NCBI RefSeq assembly: GCF_007992495.1
Contig: NZ_BKAJ01000018.1
Location: forward strand, 62,001-126,000
DNA from: Reyranella soli
GTDB lineage: Bacteria; Pseudomonadota; Alphaproteobacteria; Reyranellales; Reyranellaceae
Length of the DNA: 64,000 nt
Direction: 5' to 3'
Numbering within the stretch: position 1 is the stretch's first letter; each line of letters begins with the position of its first letter. Shown piece after piece: positions 16,036-23,798 of this stretch. The position numbers and the translations under genes are program-made. The notes beneath the pieces were generated by a model. The model ran no database searches. It saw nothing but the letters and a program-made list of their open reading frames with translations, and had not been told where the DNA came from.

Positions 16036-18530
16036 CGCCCGACGGGCCTGCGGCGCCCCAGCGCTTCCGCCCGCCGTCGCTCATCGGGCGTGCGCCTGGT
16101 CGCCAGCGGATTCCACTGCAGCTGGACCACGCTATCGTTCCACGGAAGGGTGATGAAATCTCCCGACAGGAACGAGAAGTTGGCGTAGGTCCACCAGGCG
16201 CTGGCGACGCCGTTGGTCAGGTTCATGAACGTCCAGGTGCGTTGCTTCAGCCAGAAGGGGTTGCCGCCATCGGGATCGCCGTCGAGCTTGCTGAAATCGA
16301 CGAACAGCGAGATGGCGGCACCCTGGGCGCCGATCGCGCTGTTGGAAGAATTGAACGTCAGCACGTTCCACCACGTGCCTGGCGGCGCCTGGCTTTCGTC
16401 GTCGTGATAGCCCTGCAGCTGCCAATAGAGCGCCGAGTTCTCCTGAAAGGTCGTGTCGTTGCCGAACGTCAGGACGCCGGAATTGGGACCCGCCTGGACA
16501 ACGCCGCCGATGTTCACCGTGCCGGCGACCGTGCCGTTGCCCTGGAGAATGCCGCCCGGGTCGCTCCCATAGTTGGCGCCGATCGCGGTAACGTCGACAT
16601 CGGACGTCAGCGTGCCGCCATTCATGTCCAGGATGCCCGATGACTCGACAGTCACGGTGGTGCCGACGAAGCCGCCAGCCCCCAACACCTGCAGCGTCGC
16701 CCCGGCATTGACCGTGATGTCGCCCCACCCGCTGGGCGAGCCCGTGCTGCCGGCAAGGATCAGGGTGCCGGCATTGAGGGTGACCTGGCCGGTAAGCGTG
16801 CTCTCGCTGTCGCCGCTGAGCAACAGCGAGCCCGGGCCGAAGGTCGTGAGCCCGCCCGAACCGCTCAGCGTGCTGGTGATCACGCCACCGTCGTTGCTGG
16901 TGTAGATCACGGCCTCCGACGCGCCGAACGCCAGGGTGCCGACGGTGCTCGTGCCGCCGTTCAAGATCACGCCGGCAACATCGCCGCTGACCTGGCTGCC
17001 GACCGTCAACGTCGCATCGGCCCCCGCGACCTCGCCGTTGTCGATCTCGAGCGCGGCAACCGTCGCGGCCGCATCGCCCTCTAGGGTCTGCGTGTCGACC
17101 ACATCGTAGACCGTGTCGTCGCCCGACAGCGAGCCGATGCCGACGTTGCTCGACAGAGTGACGGTGGCGGGGTCGAATCCCGCCTCGTTGTAGTCGAGGA
17201 AGACGCCGGAGCTTGCCGCGTCACTGTCCTGGCCGAGCAGCCAGGGCGCCACGATGCTATTGCTGACGGGTGGCAGGTTGCCGTCCGAACCGGCGACCAC
17301 CACCTGCTGTGTCGCGCCGAGCGCCGCGGTCCCTCCGCCGGGCGCCAGCACCAGGGTGCCAGCCGCCTGGCGCGTCAGGTTGGCTGTGCTGCCGTCGGTG
17401 TTGCCGCCGATCGTGACGGCGAAGCTGCCGGTACCGGTCAGGATCAGGCGGCCCGCTCCCGCGTCGATCGCCAGCGTGCCGCCGGCCCCCGAGGCGATCG
17501 TGGCCGCCACCGCGACATCGGCATCGACGCCGAGTTGCAAGCCGCCGCCCTCCAAGGTCACCGAGCCGGTGCCGAACGGTGCGCCCGAGGTCTGGGTGCT
17601 GGCCAGGATGCCGCCACTCACGACGTTGTCGCCGCTCAGCTGATTGGTGTTGGTGAGCAGCAGGACGCCATCGCCGTCCTTCAGGAAACTTCCAGTTCCA
17701 GTGACCGGCGCCAGGACCGGCAGGTTGCCGCCGTTCGTGTACATGTACTGGGGCGCGTCGATCGTCCAGATCGCGGGCTGATAGCCTTCAATCGCAGGAC
17801 GGGCCGACGACGGGATGATCCAGGTGGCGGCGCCCCATAGGACGGCGTAGCTGCCGTTGCTGCCTTTGTTGCCGCTCAGGATCTGAGTGTAGTCCTGCGA
17901 CGGCAGACTCAGGTTCTGCAAGGTCAGGCCCGAGGGCACCGGGACGATCTGCACCACCTGCTGCCCGTTCTCCGGCAGGTTGGGCACGTCGTAGAACGAT
18001 GCCGGGTAGGCATTGTTCAGCAGCAGGCCGCCAGGAACGATGCCGATCGGCACGAGCACGTGGCCGCCGTCGTTGTCCCATAGTGTCGGATCGCTCTGAT
18101 CTTGCGAGTACCAGCCGATGGAGAACTGGGCGAGCACGATCGACTCGGGATCGCTTGCGACGTTCGGCGCAACGTGCGTAACGATCCAGTCGAGGTCCGG
18201 ATTGGCGATGCCCGGGTTCTGGTCCGCCGTGATGGTGATGCCGCACGCCGCGAGGTAGGTGGTGACGCCGTCCATGCCGCCCGTACCGGTCTCGGACGAC
18301 GTGCCGACCAGCCCGGCGACGACCAGCTCGAGGTTGACCGCGGCGGGGTCGTCCTGCCCGTTGTAGACGCTCGGCGCGACCTGGGTGAAGCCGTTGGCCG
18401 ACAGCCAGTAGAGGCCCATCACGATCGAGGTCGGACCGCAGTATGCCTCGCCGTCGCCCGGCAGGTTCTGCCCCCATGGTCCGAAATCGACTTGGACGAT
18501 GACAGGCGTCTTGATCGGACTGATCCACAT
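16008..18530 (-). CDS. C39-like cysteine peptidase domain fused to autotransporter-type beta-helix repeats
   Basis: 840 residues. GAGG lies 7 nt before the ATG. The N-terminal 200 residues show a papain-fold arrangement: GEAYCGPTSIVMGLYWL (Cys 31), DGGHVLVPIG (His 157), then LLLNNAYP where the third residue would fall (Asn rather than Asp). From about residue 275 the protein is a series of Gly/Thr/Asn-rich strands such as GSFLKDGDGVLLLTNTNQLS and GGILASTQTSGAPFGTGS. These are the PATR-type repeats of autotransporter passengers. There is no signal peptide and no C-terminal beta-barrel, so secretion is unexplained. Function is unknown. Confidence 0.75.
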   Translation of the reverse strand: MWISPIKTPVIVQVDFGPWGQNLPGDGEAYCGPTSIVMGLYWLSANGFTQVAPSVYNGQDDPAAVNLELVVAGLVGTSSETGTGGMDGVTTYLAACGITITADQNPGIANPDLDWIVTHVAPNVASDPESIVLAQFSIGWYSQDQSDPTLWDNDGGHVLVPIGIVPGGLLLNNAYPASFYDVPNLPENGQQVVQIVPVPSGLTLQNLSLPSQDYTQILSGNKGSNGSYAVLWGAATWIIPSSARPAIEGYQPAIWTIDAPQYMYTNGGNLPVLAPVTGTGSFLKDGDGVLLLTNTNQLSGDNVVSGGILASTQTSGAPFGTGSVTLEGGGLQLGVDADVAVAATIASGAGGTLAIDAGAGRLILTGTGSFAVTIGGNTDGSTANLTRQAAGTLVLAPGGGTAALGATQQVVVAGSDGNLPPVSNSIVAPWLLGQDSDAASSGVFLDYNEAGFDPATVTLSSNVGIGSLSGDDTVYDVVDTQTLEGDAAATVAALEIDNGEVAGADATLTVGSQVSGDVAGVILNGGTSTVGTLAFGASEAVIYTSNDGGVITSTLSGSGGLTTFGPGSLLLSGDSESTLTGQVTLNAGTLILAGSTGSPSGWGDITVNAGATLQVLGAGGFVGTTVTVESSGILDMNGGTLTSDVDVTAIGANYGSDPGGILQGNGTVAGTVNIGGVVQAGPNSGVLTFGNDTTFQENSALYWQLQGYHDDESQAPPGTWWNVLTFNSSNSAIGAQGAAISLFVDFSKLDGDPDGGNPFWLKQRTWTFMNLTNGVASAWWTYANFSFLSGDFITLPWNDSVVQLQWNPLATRRTPDERRRAEALGRRRPVGRPVIPSRAA

Positions 18531-18991
18531 GGCAACACCTCAACGCTACACGAAGCAACGGATGCCACTTAGTCGCGACAGAGGGAATCGCCAACAGCAA
18601 TCTGGGTGCGTTCACGCAACTCTGGTCGCAGACACACGTGTAACGTTTCCGTCTTCCGGACGGCGCGGCTCATGATCATGAGCGCACGGTGCGGCGGAGC
18701 GTTCCGTCCGCCTCGTGCAGACGAAAAGAAGGCCCGGCGGGAGTGGATATGGGGTGTGGGAGCCGGGCCTTCGTCGTCGTGGTACGTGGGTGGTACCGCC
18801 AATAAGATAGGCGATGACGAGGGCGCTCTCGACTCCTCTGCGCGCATACCTGAACGAATACGCGCTTCGGAAAAGCGCCGGCGAGGTCGCATGGCGGATG
18901 ATCGGACGCGCGCGATCTCGGTCATAGCGGCAGATGCTCGGGCGCTGCTGCAATCCGTCCGTGCCGCTACCGTAGGCCGCGCGACCTCACC
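18531..18991. other. 461-bp intergenic with repeat fragment and long hairpin
   Basis: It lies between two leftward genes. It holds a truncated type-A copy (CTTCCGGACGGCGCGGCTC then CATGATCATG, 18653-18690) and a hairpin with 11-bp perfect arms GAAGGCCCGGC (18728-18738) and GCCGGGCCTTC (18762-18772). The hairpin may terminate the upstream gene at 18992. No credible ORF was found. Confidence 0.6.
18728..18772. terminator. candidate hairpin terminator
   Basis: 11-bp perfect arms around a 23-nt loop. On the minus strand the hairpin is followed by TTCTTTTCGT, a modest T-tract. This fits termination of the leftward 1062-residue gene, which stops about 220 bp before it. The long loop lowers confidence. 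Confidence 0.4.
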
Positions 18992-19016
18992 TCACGGACC
19001 GCCGGCGCGCAACAGC
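18979..19016. repeat. 39-bp direct repeat, right copy
   Basis: Partner of 15915-15953, with 33 of 38 aligned bases shared including an uninterrupted TCACCTCACGGACC. It spans the stop codon and last codons of the leftward 1062-residue gene. Confidence 0.55.
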
Positions 19017-22000
19017 AGCAGCAGAATCACGCCGGCGACGAGCCCCAGGCCAAGCGTCATCAGCAGACGCCCGATGCTCGGCCGACAAGTCGTCACCCAC
19101 CCGTGCCCGACGACCACCAGCAGCACCAAGGCCAGCACCGCGAGCACGATCTGCACCGCGCTGGTGCCAATGCCGAGGAGGATGACCAGCATCGCCAGCA
19201 GCGCCGCGACGGTGATGGCGAACGAACGGCAGGTCACGCTGCCGGGCGTCGTCGGTCCCGGTCCGGGCCCCGGCCCTGGCACCTGCCAATCGCCCGAGGG
19301 CGACGGCGTCACCGCTGTCGAATCGCCACCCAGGCCATCGACGCGCATAGCGACCTGGCGGACGTAGCGCTGGAACGTCGTGTACCAACGATCGTTCGAC
19401 GGGATCGAGCGCTCGATCCAGCGCAGGGTCGACAGCAGGCGCTGCTCCGGCGCCAGCAGGACCTCCTTGTGGCGCACCGGGATGGTGATCTGGAAGCTGC
19501 CCAGCACGTGCCGGCCGAAGCGGCCGGTCGCCGCAGCAAGCGCGACGACGCCCGGCGCCCGTGCCACCTGCCCCGTCACCTGCCGCACGACCACGGTGAA
19601 GGCCTGTCCGGCGCGCACCGTCGGCGGCAGGTCGATCGTCAGCATGCCCGGAACGTTGACGTCGACGCCGCGCGACAACGGGATCCAGCTCATGCCGCCG
19701 GTGCGGATCTGCAGCGTGTGCTCGTCGATCAGGGCGAGATGGTCGGTGCGATAGGTCCGCGCCGCCATCTCGAGCACCTCCTCGGCGTTCATCGTCGGCA
19801 GGTGCAGCGTGGCGATGCTGCCGACCGGCGTGCGGCCCCAGTCGATCATCAGCTCATCGGCCAGCGCCTCGGCGGGCAGCCGGTCCGAGGTCGGTCGGAT
19901 CTCGAAGGTCTGCGGGATGCGGCGCGAGCCCACCACGCCGGGGTTCGACGATTCGACGATGGCGAGGTTGCGCTGCGCCAGCTTGTCGGAGGTCCCGGGA
20001 TTGGCGTTGCTGGGGATCGGCGCCGGATCGAAAACGATTTCGGCGACCAGGCACTGGTGCTGGCCGCGCACCAACTCCTGCACGCTCTTGCGGTTGGCCG
20101 CCCACGGGCCGTCGGGCGGCGCGGCGTTCAACGGGAACTGCGGCGCCGTCTGGTTGATGTCGAGCCAAGCGCCGAAATAGACATGGCGCTCGGTCGGGCT
20201 CGCCGGGATCGTCTTGAGGTTCGTCGCATCGGTCTGGGCGTCGAGCGCCGTCGTGGCCGAATCGACGCGGGCCGCGGCAAAGCAGGGAATGCTGGCGAGG
20301 TTGCCGCCGTTGAGGCCAAGCAACGGCACGGTCGTTCCGCCCATGCCGCCGCGCCGGTAGGCCGTGGCGGTGTCGTAGGCAAGCGACGTCGTCGAGACCG
20401 GGAACAGGCGGAAGAAGACACGCACGTCGGCCGCCTGCAAGGTCCCGATGTAGCGCACGCGGGCGACGGCGAAGTTGAAGACCTTGGTGCCGCTCACCGC
20501 CTCGGCCAGCTCGAGCTTTGAGGTCTGCTGGTTGGTCGACAGGTCGTTGTCGAAGGTCTGCCCGCCGGTCGCGCCGCTGTTGAGGTTGTTGACCACCTGC
20601 TGGATGAAGGCCGGCGCGTCAGCCGGCGTCGCTCCCATGGTCGCGGCGAACTTCGACTGGCCCTGGTTGATCTGGAAGACGCGCAGGTCGGTCGACAGCC
20701 AGTGCGTCTGGCCGTCGATTTCGAACGGGTTGGGCTGCTTGATCAGGAGCAGCGAGGCGCTGGCCGCCTGGCCGCTCATCGTGGCCGTGAGGTTGAGCGT
20801 CTGTGTGTCACCAACGAAGCCGAAGGCGCCGGTGCCAGTGAAACGCACCTCGTAGATCCAGGTGATGCGCTGGCGGCGGATCAGGTGCACCGGATCCTCC
20901 AGCGACATCTGCGCCGCCCGGATCTCCATCTGGGCCGGCACGGGATTGACGTTGAGCGCGGGCTTGATCGACGGCGGCATGGTCGGCGTCGCCGCGGTGA
21001 TGCCGAGCTCCTGCGGCGTGAAGCCGTCGAGGGTGATGAACAGCGCCGCGTGGATCACCGCGGGGTTGGCGTTGGCCAGCATCGCCGTGGCCTCGTCCTG
21101 GCCGAAGGTGCTGCGGTCGACGATGAACTGCAGCTGCTTGACGATCGGGCAGGCGAACGGCAGCGCGCCGTAGTCGTTGACGCGGTCCTGCAACAGGAGG
21201 CGTTTCTCCTGCAGGTACTGGTTGGTCAGCGAATAGTCGTCGTCGTTGCCGCCGTTGTGCGGCCAGAACGGCCGCTGGTCGGTGTACTCGAAGGTCGCGG
21301 CGGGATCGGCCTGGCGGGTGCGCCAGTCGTTCTCGGTCGCGGGACCGCTCATGAGCGACGGGTCGATGACGCGCTTCTCGGTGCCCGCCATGGTGTTGAC
21401 CAAGAGCGTCGGCGCCACGTGATACCACCAGCCCACGGCGCAGTCGGGATGGTTGGAGGTGGCCGGGTGGAGTCCGCCGAAGATCCAGATCTTCTCCGCC
21501 TCGATGCCCTGCAGGCGCATCAGGCGGCACATCTCGTGCGCGCGGGCGTAGCAGCCGTCGTCGGGAAAGAGGAAGGGGATGCAGGGCGACGGCACGGTGA
21601 ACGGATCGCAGGTGAGCGCCGCCATGTCGTTGAAGAGCTGCGTCGCCTGCGCCTCGCTCACGACGGATGGCGGCGGGTCCTCATAGGCGTCGACCGCGGG
21701 ATCGCCGGTTGGCGGCGGGCGAACGTCGATGATCTCGTGCTCGTCGCGGCTTGCCGTCACCAGAAGCTCGATGCCGTCGATGCGGCCGCCCTCGAGCTTG
21801 TTCAGCATGTCTTGGAAGTCGGGATTGGAGCGCAGCAGGTGATGGCGGGCGTGGCTTTCGACGAACGTCACCTCGATGTTCTCGCCGACGCTCTGGAGCG
21901 TGAGGACCCGCGCCCGGAACGGGATCAGGACGCGGGTGATGACCGTGGTCTCGGGGTCGATCTCGACATAGGCCGGCAGATTGGAGGTGCGCGTGAACTC

Positions 22001-22180
22001 CAGCATGTCGCGCCACGTGCGTGCGCGCCGGCCGGGCGGCAGCACGGCCGAGCGGTCGCCTTCGAAGTCGATGGCTATGCGTTCAGGCGCGGCGGCGACC
22101 GCCACAGTGGGCGGTGTCGCGGCTGGCGCCGTGGGGCCAACTCGGCTGACGCGGGCAACAAGCGCATTCGGGTTCGGCAT
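18992..22180 (-). CDS. large protein with protein-glutaminase-like domain and C-terminal membrane helices
   Basis: 1062 residues from the ATG at 22180, chosen because GGAGG lies 5 nt upstream; the ATG at 22192 has no ribosome site. Around residues 205-275 is a Cys-His-Asp set matching bacterial protein-glutaminase: PDDGCYARAHEMCRLM (Cys about 210), VGWWYHVAPTLLV (His about 254), KRVIDPSLM (Asp about 272). That family deamidates protein glutamines. The remaining 750 residues are unrecognised and mostly beta-rich. A GPGPGPGP linker then leads to three hydrophobic segments in the last 80 residues. No signal peptide is present, so topology is unclear. Confidence 0.78.
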   Translation of the reverse strand: MPNPNALVARVSRVGPTAPAATPPTVAVAAAPERIAIDFEGDRSAVLPPGRRARTWRDMLEFTRTSNLPAYVEIDPETTVITRVLIPFRARVLTLQSVGENIEVTFVESHARHHLLRSNPDFQDMLNKLEGGRIDGIELLVTASRDEHEIIDVRPPPTGDPAVDAYEDPPPSVVSEAQATQLFNDMAALTCDPFTVPSPCIPFLFPDDGCYARAHEMCRLMRLQGIEAEKIWIFGGLHPATSNHPDCAVGWWYHVAPTLLVNTMAGTEKRVIDPSLMSGPATENDWRTRQADPAATFEYTDQRPFWPHNGGNDDDYSLTNQYLQEKRLLLQDRVNDYGALPFACPIVKQLQFIVDRSTFGQDEATAMLANANPAVIHAALFITLDGFTPQELGITAATPTMPPSIKPALNVNPVPAQMEIRAAQMSLEDPVHLIRRQRITWIYEVRFTGTGAFGFVGDTQTLNLTATMSGQAASASLLLIKQPNPFEIDGQTHWLSTDLRVFQINQGQSKFAATMGATPADAPAFIQQVVNNLNSGATGGQTFDNDLSTNQQTSKLELAEAVSGTKVFNFAVARVRYIGTLQAADVRVFFRLFPVSTTSLAYDTATAYRRGGMGGTTVPLLGLNGGNLASIPCFAAARVDSATTALDAQTDATNLKTIPASPTERHVYFGAWLDINQTAPQFPLNAAPPDGPWAANRKSVQELVRGQHQCLVAEIVFDPAPIPSNANPGTSDKLAQRNLAIVESSNPGVVGSRRIPQTFEIRPTSDRLPAEALADELMIDWGRTPVGSIATLHLPTMNAEEVLEMAARTYRTDHLALIDEHTLQIRTGGMSWIPLSRGVDVNVPGMLTIDLPPTVRAGQAFTVVVRQVTGQVARAPGVVALAAATGRFGRHVLGSFQITIPVRHKEVLLAPEQRLLSTLRWIERSIPSNDRWYTTFQRYVRQVAMRVDGLGGDSTAVTPSPSGDWQVPGPGPGPGPTTPGSVTCRSFAITVAALLAMLVILLGIGTSAVQIVLAVLALVLLVVVGHGWVTTCRPSIGRLLMTLGLGLVAGVILLLLLRAGGP

Positions 22181-22328
22181 GACTGCCTCCATGCCAAATG
22201 AGCGCGCACTCCTTTTTGTCTTGTAGCTTGCAACCTGATCTTACGCTCGATGACGGACGAAAACCATAGGTTGCAAGGGCGAGTCCGCCAGATATGCGCA
22301 AATGCGCCTCGTCGCCGATGGCGCCGCT

Positions 22329-22691
22329 TCAGCCCACGCAAATCCCAGGCACGGCCACCTTCTGGAACAGGTGCGGCGAGACGACGGCCGAGGCTGGATA
22401 GGCCGACAGCTTGGCGCGGAACTCCGGGTTGGCGAAGGCGGCGCGGAAGTCGGCGGTCGATTCCCAGACGGCGTAGTTGAGATAGGTCGGGCTCTCGCCG
22501 ATCGCGCGGTGGAGCTGGGTCGAGATGAAGCCCGGCTGGCGCTTCATGATGGCGGCGTCGCCCTGCCAGGCGGCGAGGAAAGTCGGCTCGTCGGCCTTGT
22601 CGAGGGTAAAGACGTTCACTAGCACGACGGGAGAGGCATCGAGAGCGAGCTGGCGGTCGATCGGGAAAGCGGGGTCGAGGGGACGCAGCAT
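22329..22691 (-). CDS. antibiotic biosynthesis monooxygenase (ABM) domain protein
   Basis: 120 residues. The ferredoxin-like ABM fold is visible as VVLVNVFTLDKADEPTFLAA, 'IMKRQPGFISTQLHRAIGE', 'YLNYAVWESTADFRAAFANP' and 'VSPHLFQKVAV'. ABM proteins act as small cofactor-free monooxygenases or as dimeric binding proteins. The gene diverges from the marR-type regulator, and the palindrome between them overlaps the promoters of both. It is therefore the likely regulated target. Confidence 0.88.
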   Translation of the reverse strand: MLRPLDPAFPIDRQLALDASPVVLVNVFTLDKADEPTFLAAWQGDAAIMKRQPGFISTQLHRAIGESPTYLNYAVWESTADFRAAFANPEFRAKLSAYPASAVVSPHLFQKVAVPGICVG

Positions 22692-22752
22692 GGAAGGCTC
22701 CTGGAGTTTGGAGGCATGATGTCAATTTGGTACTATAGGAGCATCTAGCCAT

Positions 22753-22770
22753 TTGACATTATGATGTCAA
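22753..22770. promoter_or_regulatory. MarR-type operator overlapping divergent promoters
   Basis: TTGACAT-TATG-ATGTCAA is a palindrome with 7-bp perfect arms. A further half-site ATGATGTCAA lies at 22709-22718, just upstream of the monooxygenase start. Each TTGACA arm can act as a -35 box. Leftward it pairs with TAGATG at 17 bp spacing; rightward it pairs with CATATA at 18 bp. Binding here would shut off both genes. Confidence 0.6.
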
Positions 22771-22790
22771 TACGAGCATATAGAGCCGAC

Positions 22791-23267
22791 ATGTCCAAGA
22801 CCAAGCGCACGCCGGCAGGCGCCGCCCTCACCGGCCTCATGCTCGACCTGTTCCGGCTGAACAGCCGCATGCTCGCCTCGGGCGACCGGCTGGTCGCGGA
22901 TCTCGGGCTCACCAGCGCGCGCTGGCAGATCCTGGGCAGCATCGTCGCCGCCGAGCGGCCGCAGCCGGTGGCCTGGCTGGCGCGCGACCTCGGCGCGAAC
23001 CGGCAGAACGTCCAGCGCATCGTCAACGACCTGGTGACGGAGGGCCTGGCCGCCTTCGCGGCCAACCCGCATCACCGGCGGGCACAGCTCGTCGTGCTGA
23101 CCGACAAGGGCAGGAGCACCTACGAGGCCGCCATGCGCCTGCAGGCGCCGTGGGTGAACGGCCTGGCCGAGGGCCTGACGGCCAAGGACCTGGAGAGCGC
23201 CCACCGCGTCATCGCGGCGTTGCGTCGCAAGCTGGAGAGCAACGGCGACGCCGACGAGCGGAGTTGA
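22791..23267 (+). CDS. MarR-family transcriptional regulator
   Basis: 158 residues from the ATG at 22791. The earlier ATG at 22761 lies inside the operator palindrome. The winged helix spans 'GLTSARWQILGSIVAAERPQ', 'VAWLARDLGANRQNVQRIVN' (recognition helix), and the wing 'ANPHHRRAQLVVLTDKGRSTY'. It likely represses the divergent monooxygenase gene and itself, released by an aromatic or phenolic ligand. The predicted transcript start is only a few bases before the ATG, so the mRNA may be nearly leaderless. Confidence 0.9.
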   Translation: MSKTKRTPAGAALTGLMLDLFRLNSRMLASGDRLVADLGLTSARWQILGSIVAAERPQPVAWLARDLGANRQNVQRIVNDLVTEGLAAFAANPHHRRAQLVVLTDKGRSTYEAAMRLQAPWVNGLAEGLTAKDLESAHRVIAALRRKLESNGDADERS

Positions 23268-23336
23268 GTGTCGCCAGTGATCGGGGGCAAGCGATCGGGA
23301 CTTGACCGCGCGCCCCGCTCCGACCAACTGCATGGC

Positions 23337-23639
23337 ATGAGTGACGACACCACGGCAGACGCGGCCGGGCAGTTCGCCCTGGCGCAACGCATAGACCGCT
23401 TCGTGAAAGGGCTGGAGCGCGCCCGGCGCTCGCCCAACCGACGGGAGAGCTATCACGTCATCGCCGCGCTGCAATGCCTGCAGGACGGGCAGTACGCGGC
23501 CGGCGAGACGGCGATGGCCAACGCCGAGCGCGTGGCCCCTCTTCCCCCCGAGGCAGCAACCCGCCTGGAGAGCGACCAGACCGTGGCGGCGGCCGAACTG
23601 CGCACGACCCTCGACGCCATCATGTCACGGCGGAGCTGA
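23337..23639 (+). CDS. small hypothetical protein
   Basis: About 100 residues from the ATG at 23337. A GTG at 23268, three bases after the MarR stop, would give 123. The sequence is mostly helical and alanine-rich ('QRIDRFVKGLERARRSPNRR', 'YHVIAALQCLQDGQYAAGET', 'EAATRLESDQTVAAAELRTT'). I recognise no family. Its spacing suggests co-transcription with the MarR gene. A complex type-A palindrome follows the stop. Confidence 0.6.
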   Translation: MSDDTTADAAGQFALAQRIDRFVKGLERARRSPNRRESYHVIAALQCLQDGQYAAGETAMANAERVAPLPPEAATRLESDQTVAAAELRTTLDAIMSRRS

Positions 23640-23644
23640 GGTTT

Positions 23645-23749
23645 CTTCCGGACCGCCGGCCTCCGGCCGGCTCATGCGGAGCGCGGACCTCCAGGTCCGC
23701 TCATGAGCATGATGCGGACCTGGAGCTCCGCGCTCCGGCAAGATCATGA
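23645..23749. repeat. REP-like palindrome, type A, copy 3 (composite)
   Basis: The first half is a standard type-A arm (CTTCCGGACCGCCGGCCTCC, GGCCGG). The second holds an independent palindrome: GCGGAGCGCGGACCTCCAGG against CCTGGAGCTCCGCGCTCCGG, with GCGGACCT/AGGTCCGC inside. The tail AAGATCATGA matches the other copies. It looks like two nested elements between the hypothetical gene and the DyP gene. Confidence 0.75.
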
Positions 23750-23798
23750 CACGGCGGCAATGATTGCCCTAAAATAGCGGCGTCCCGATCAGGTCAGT

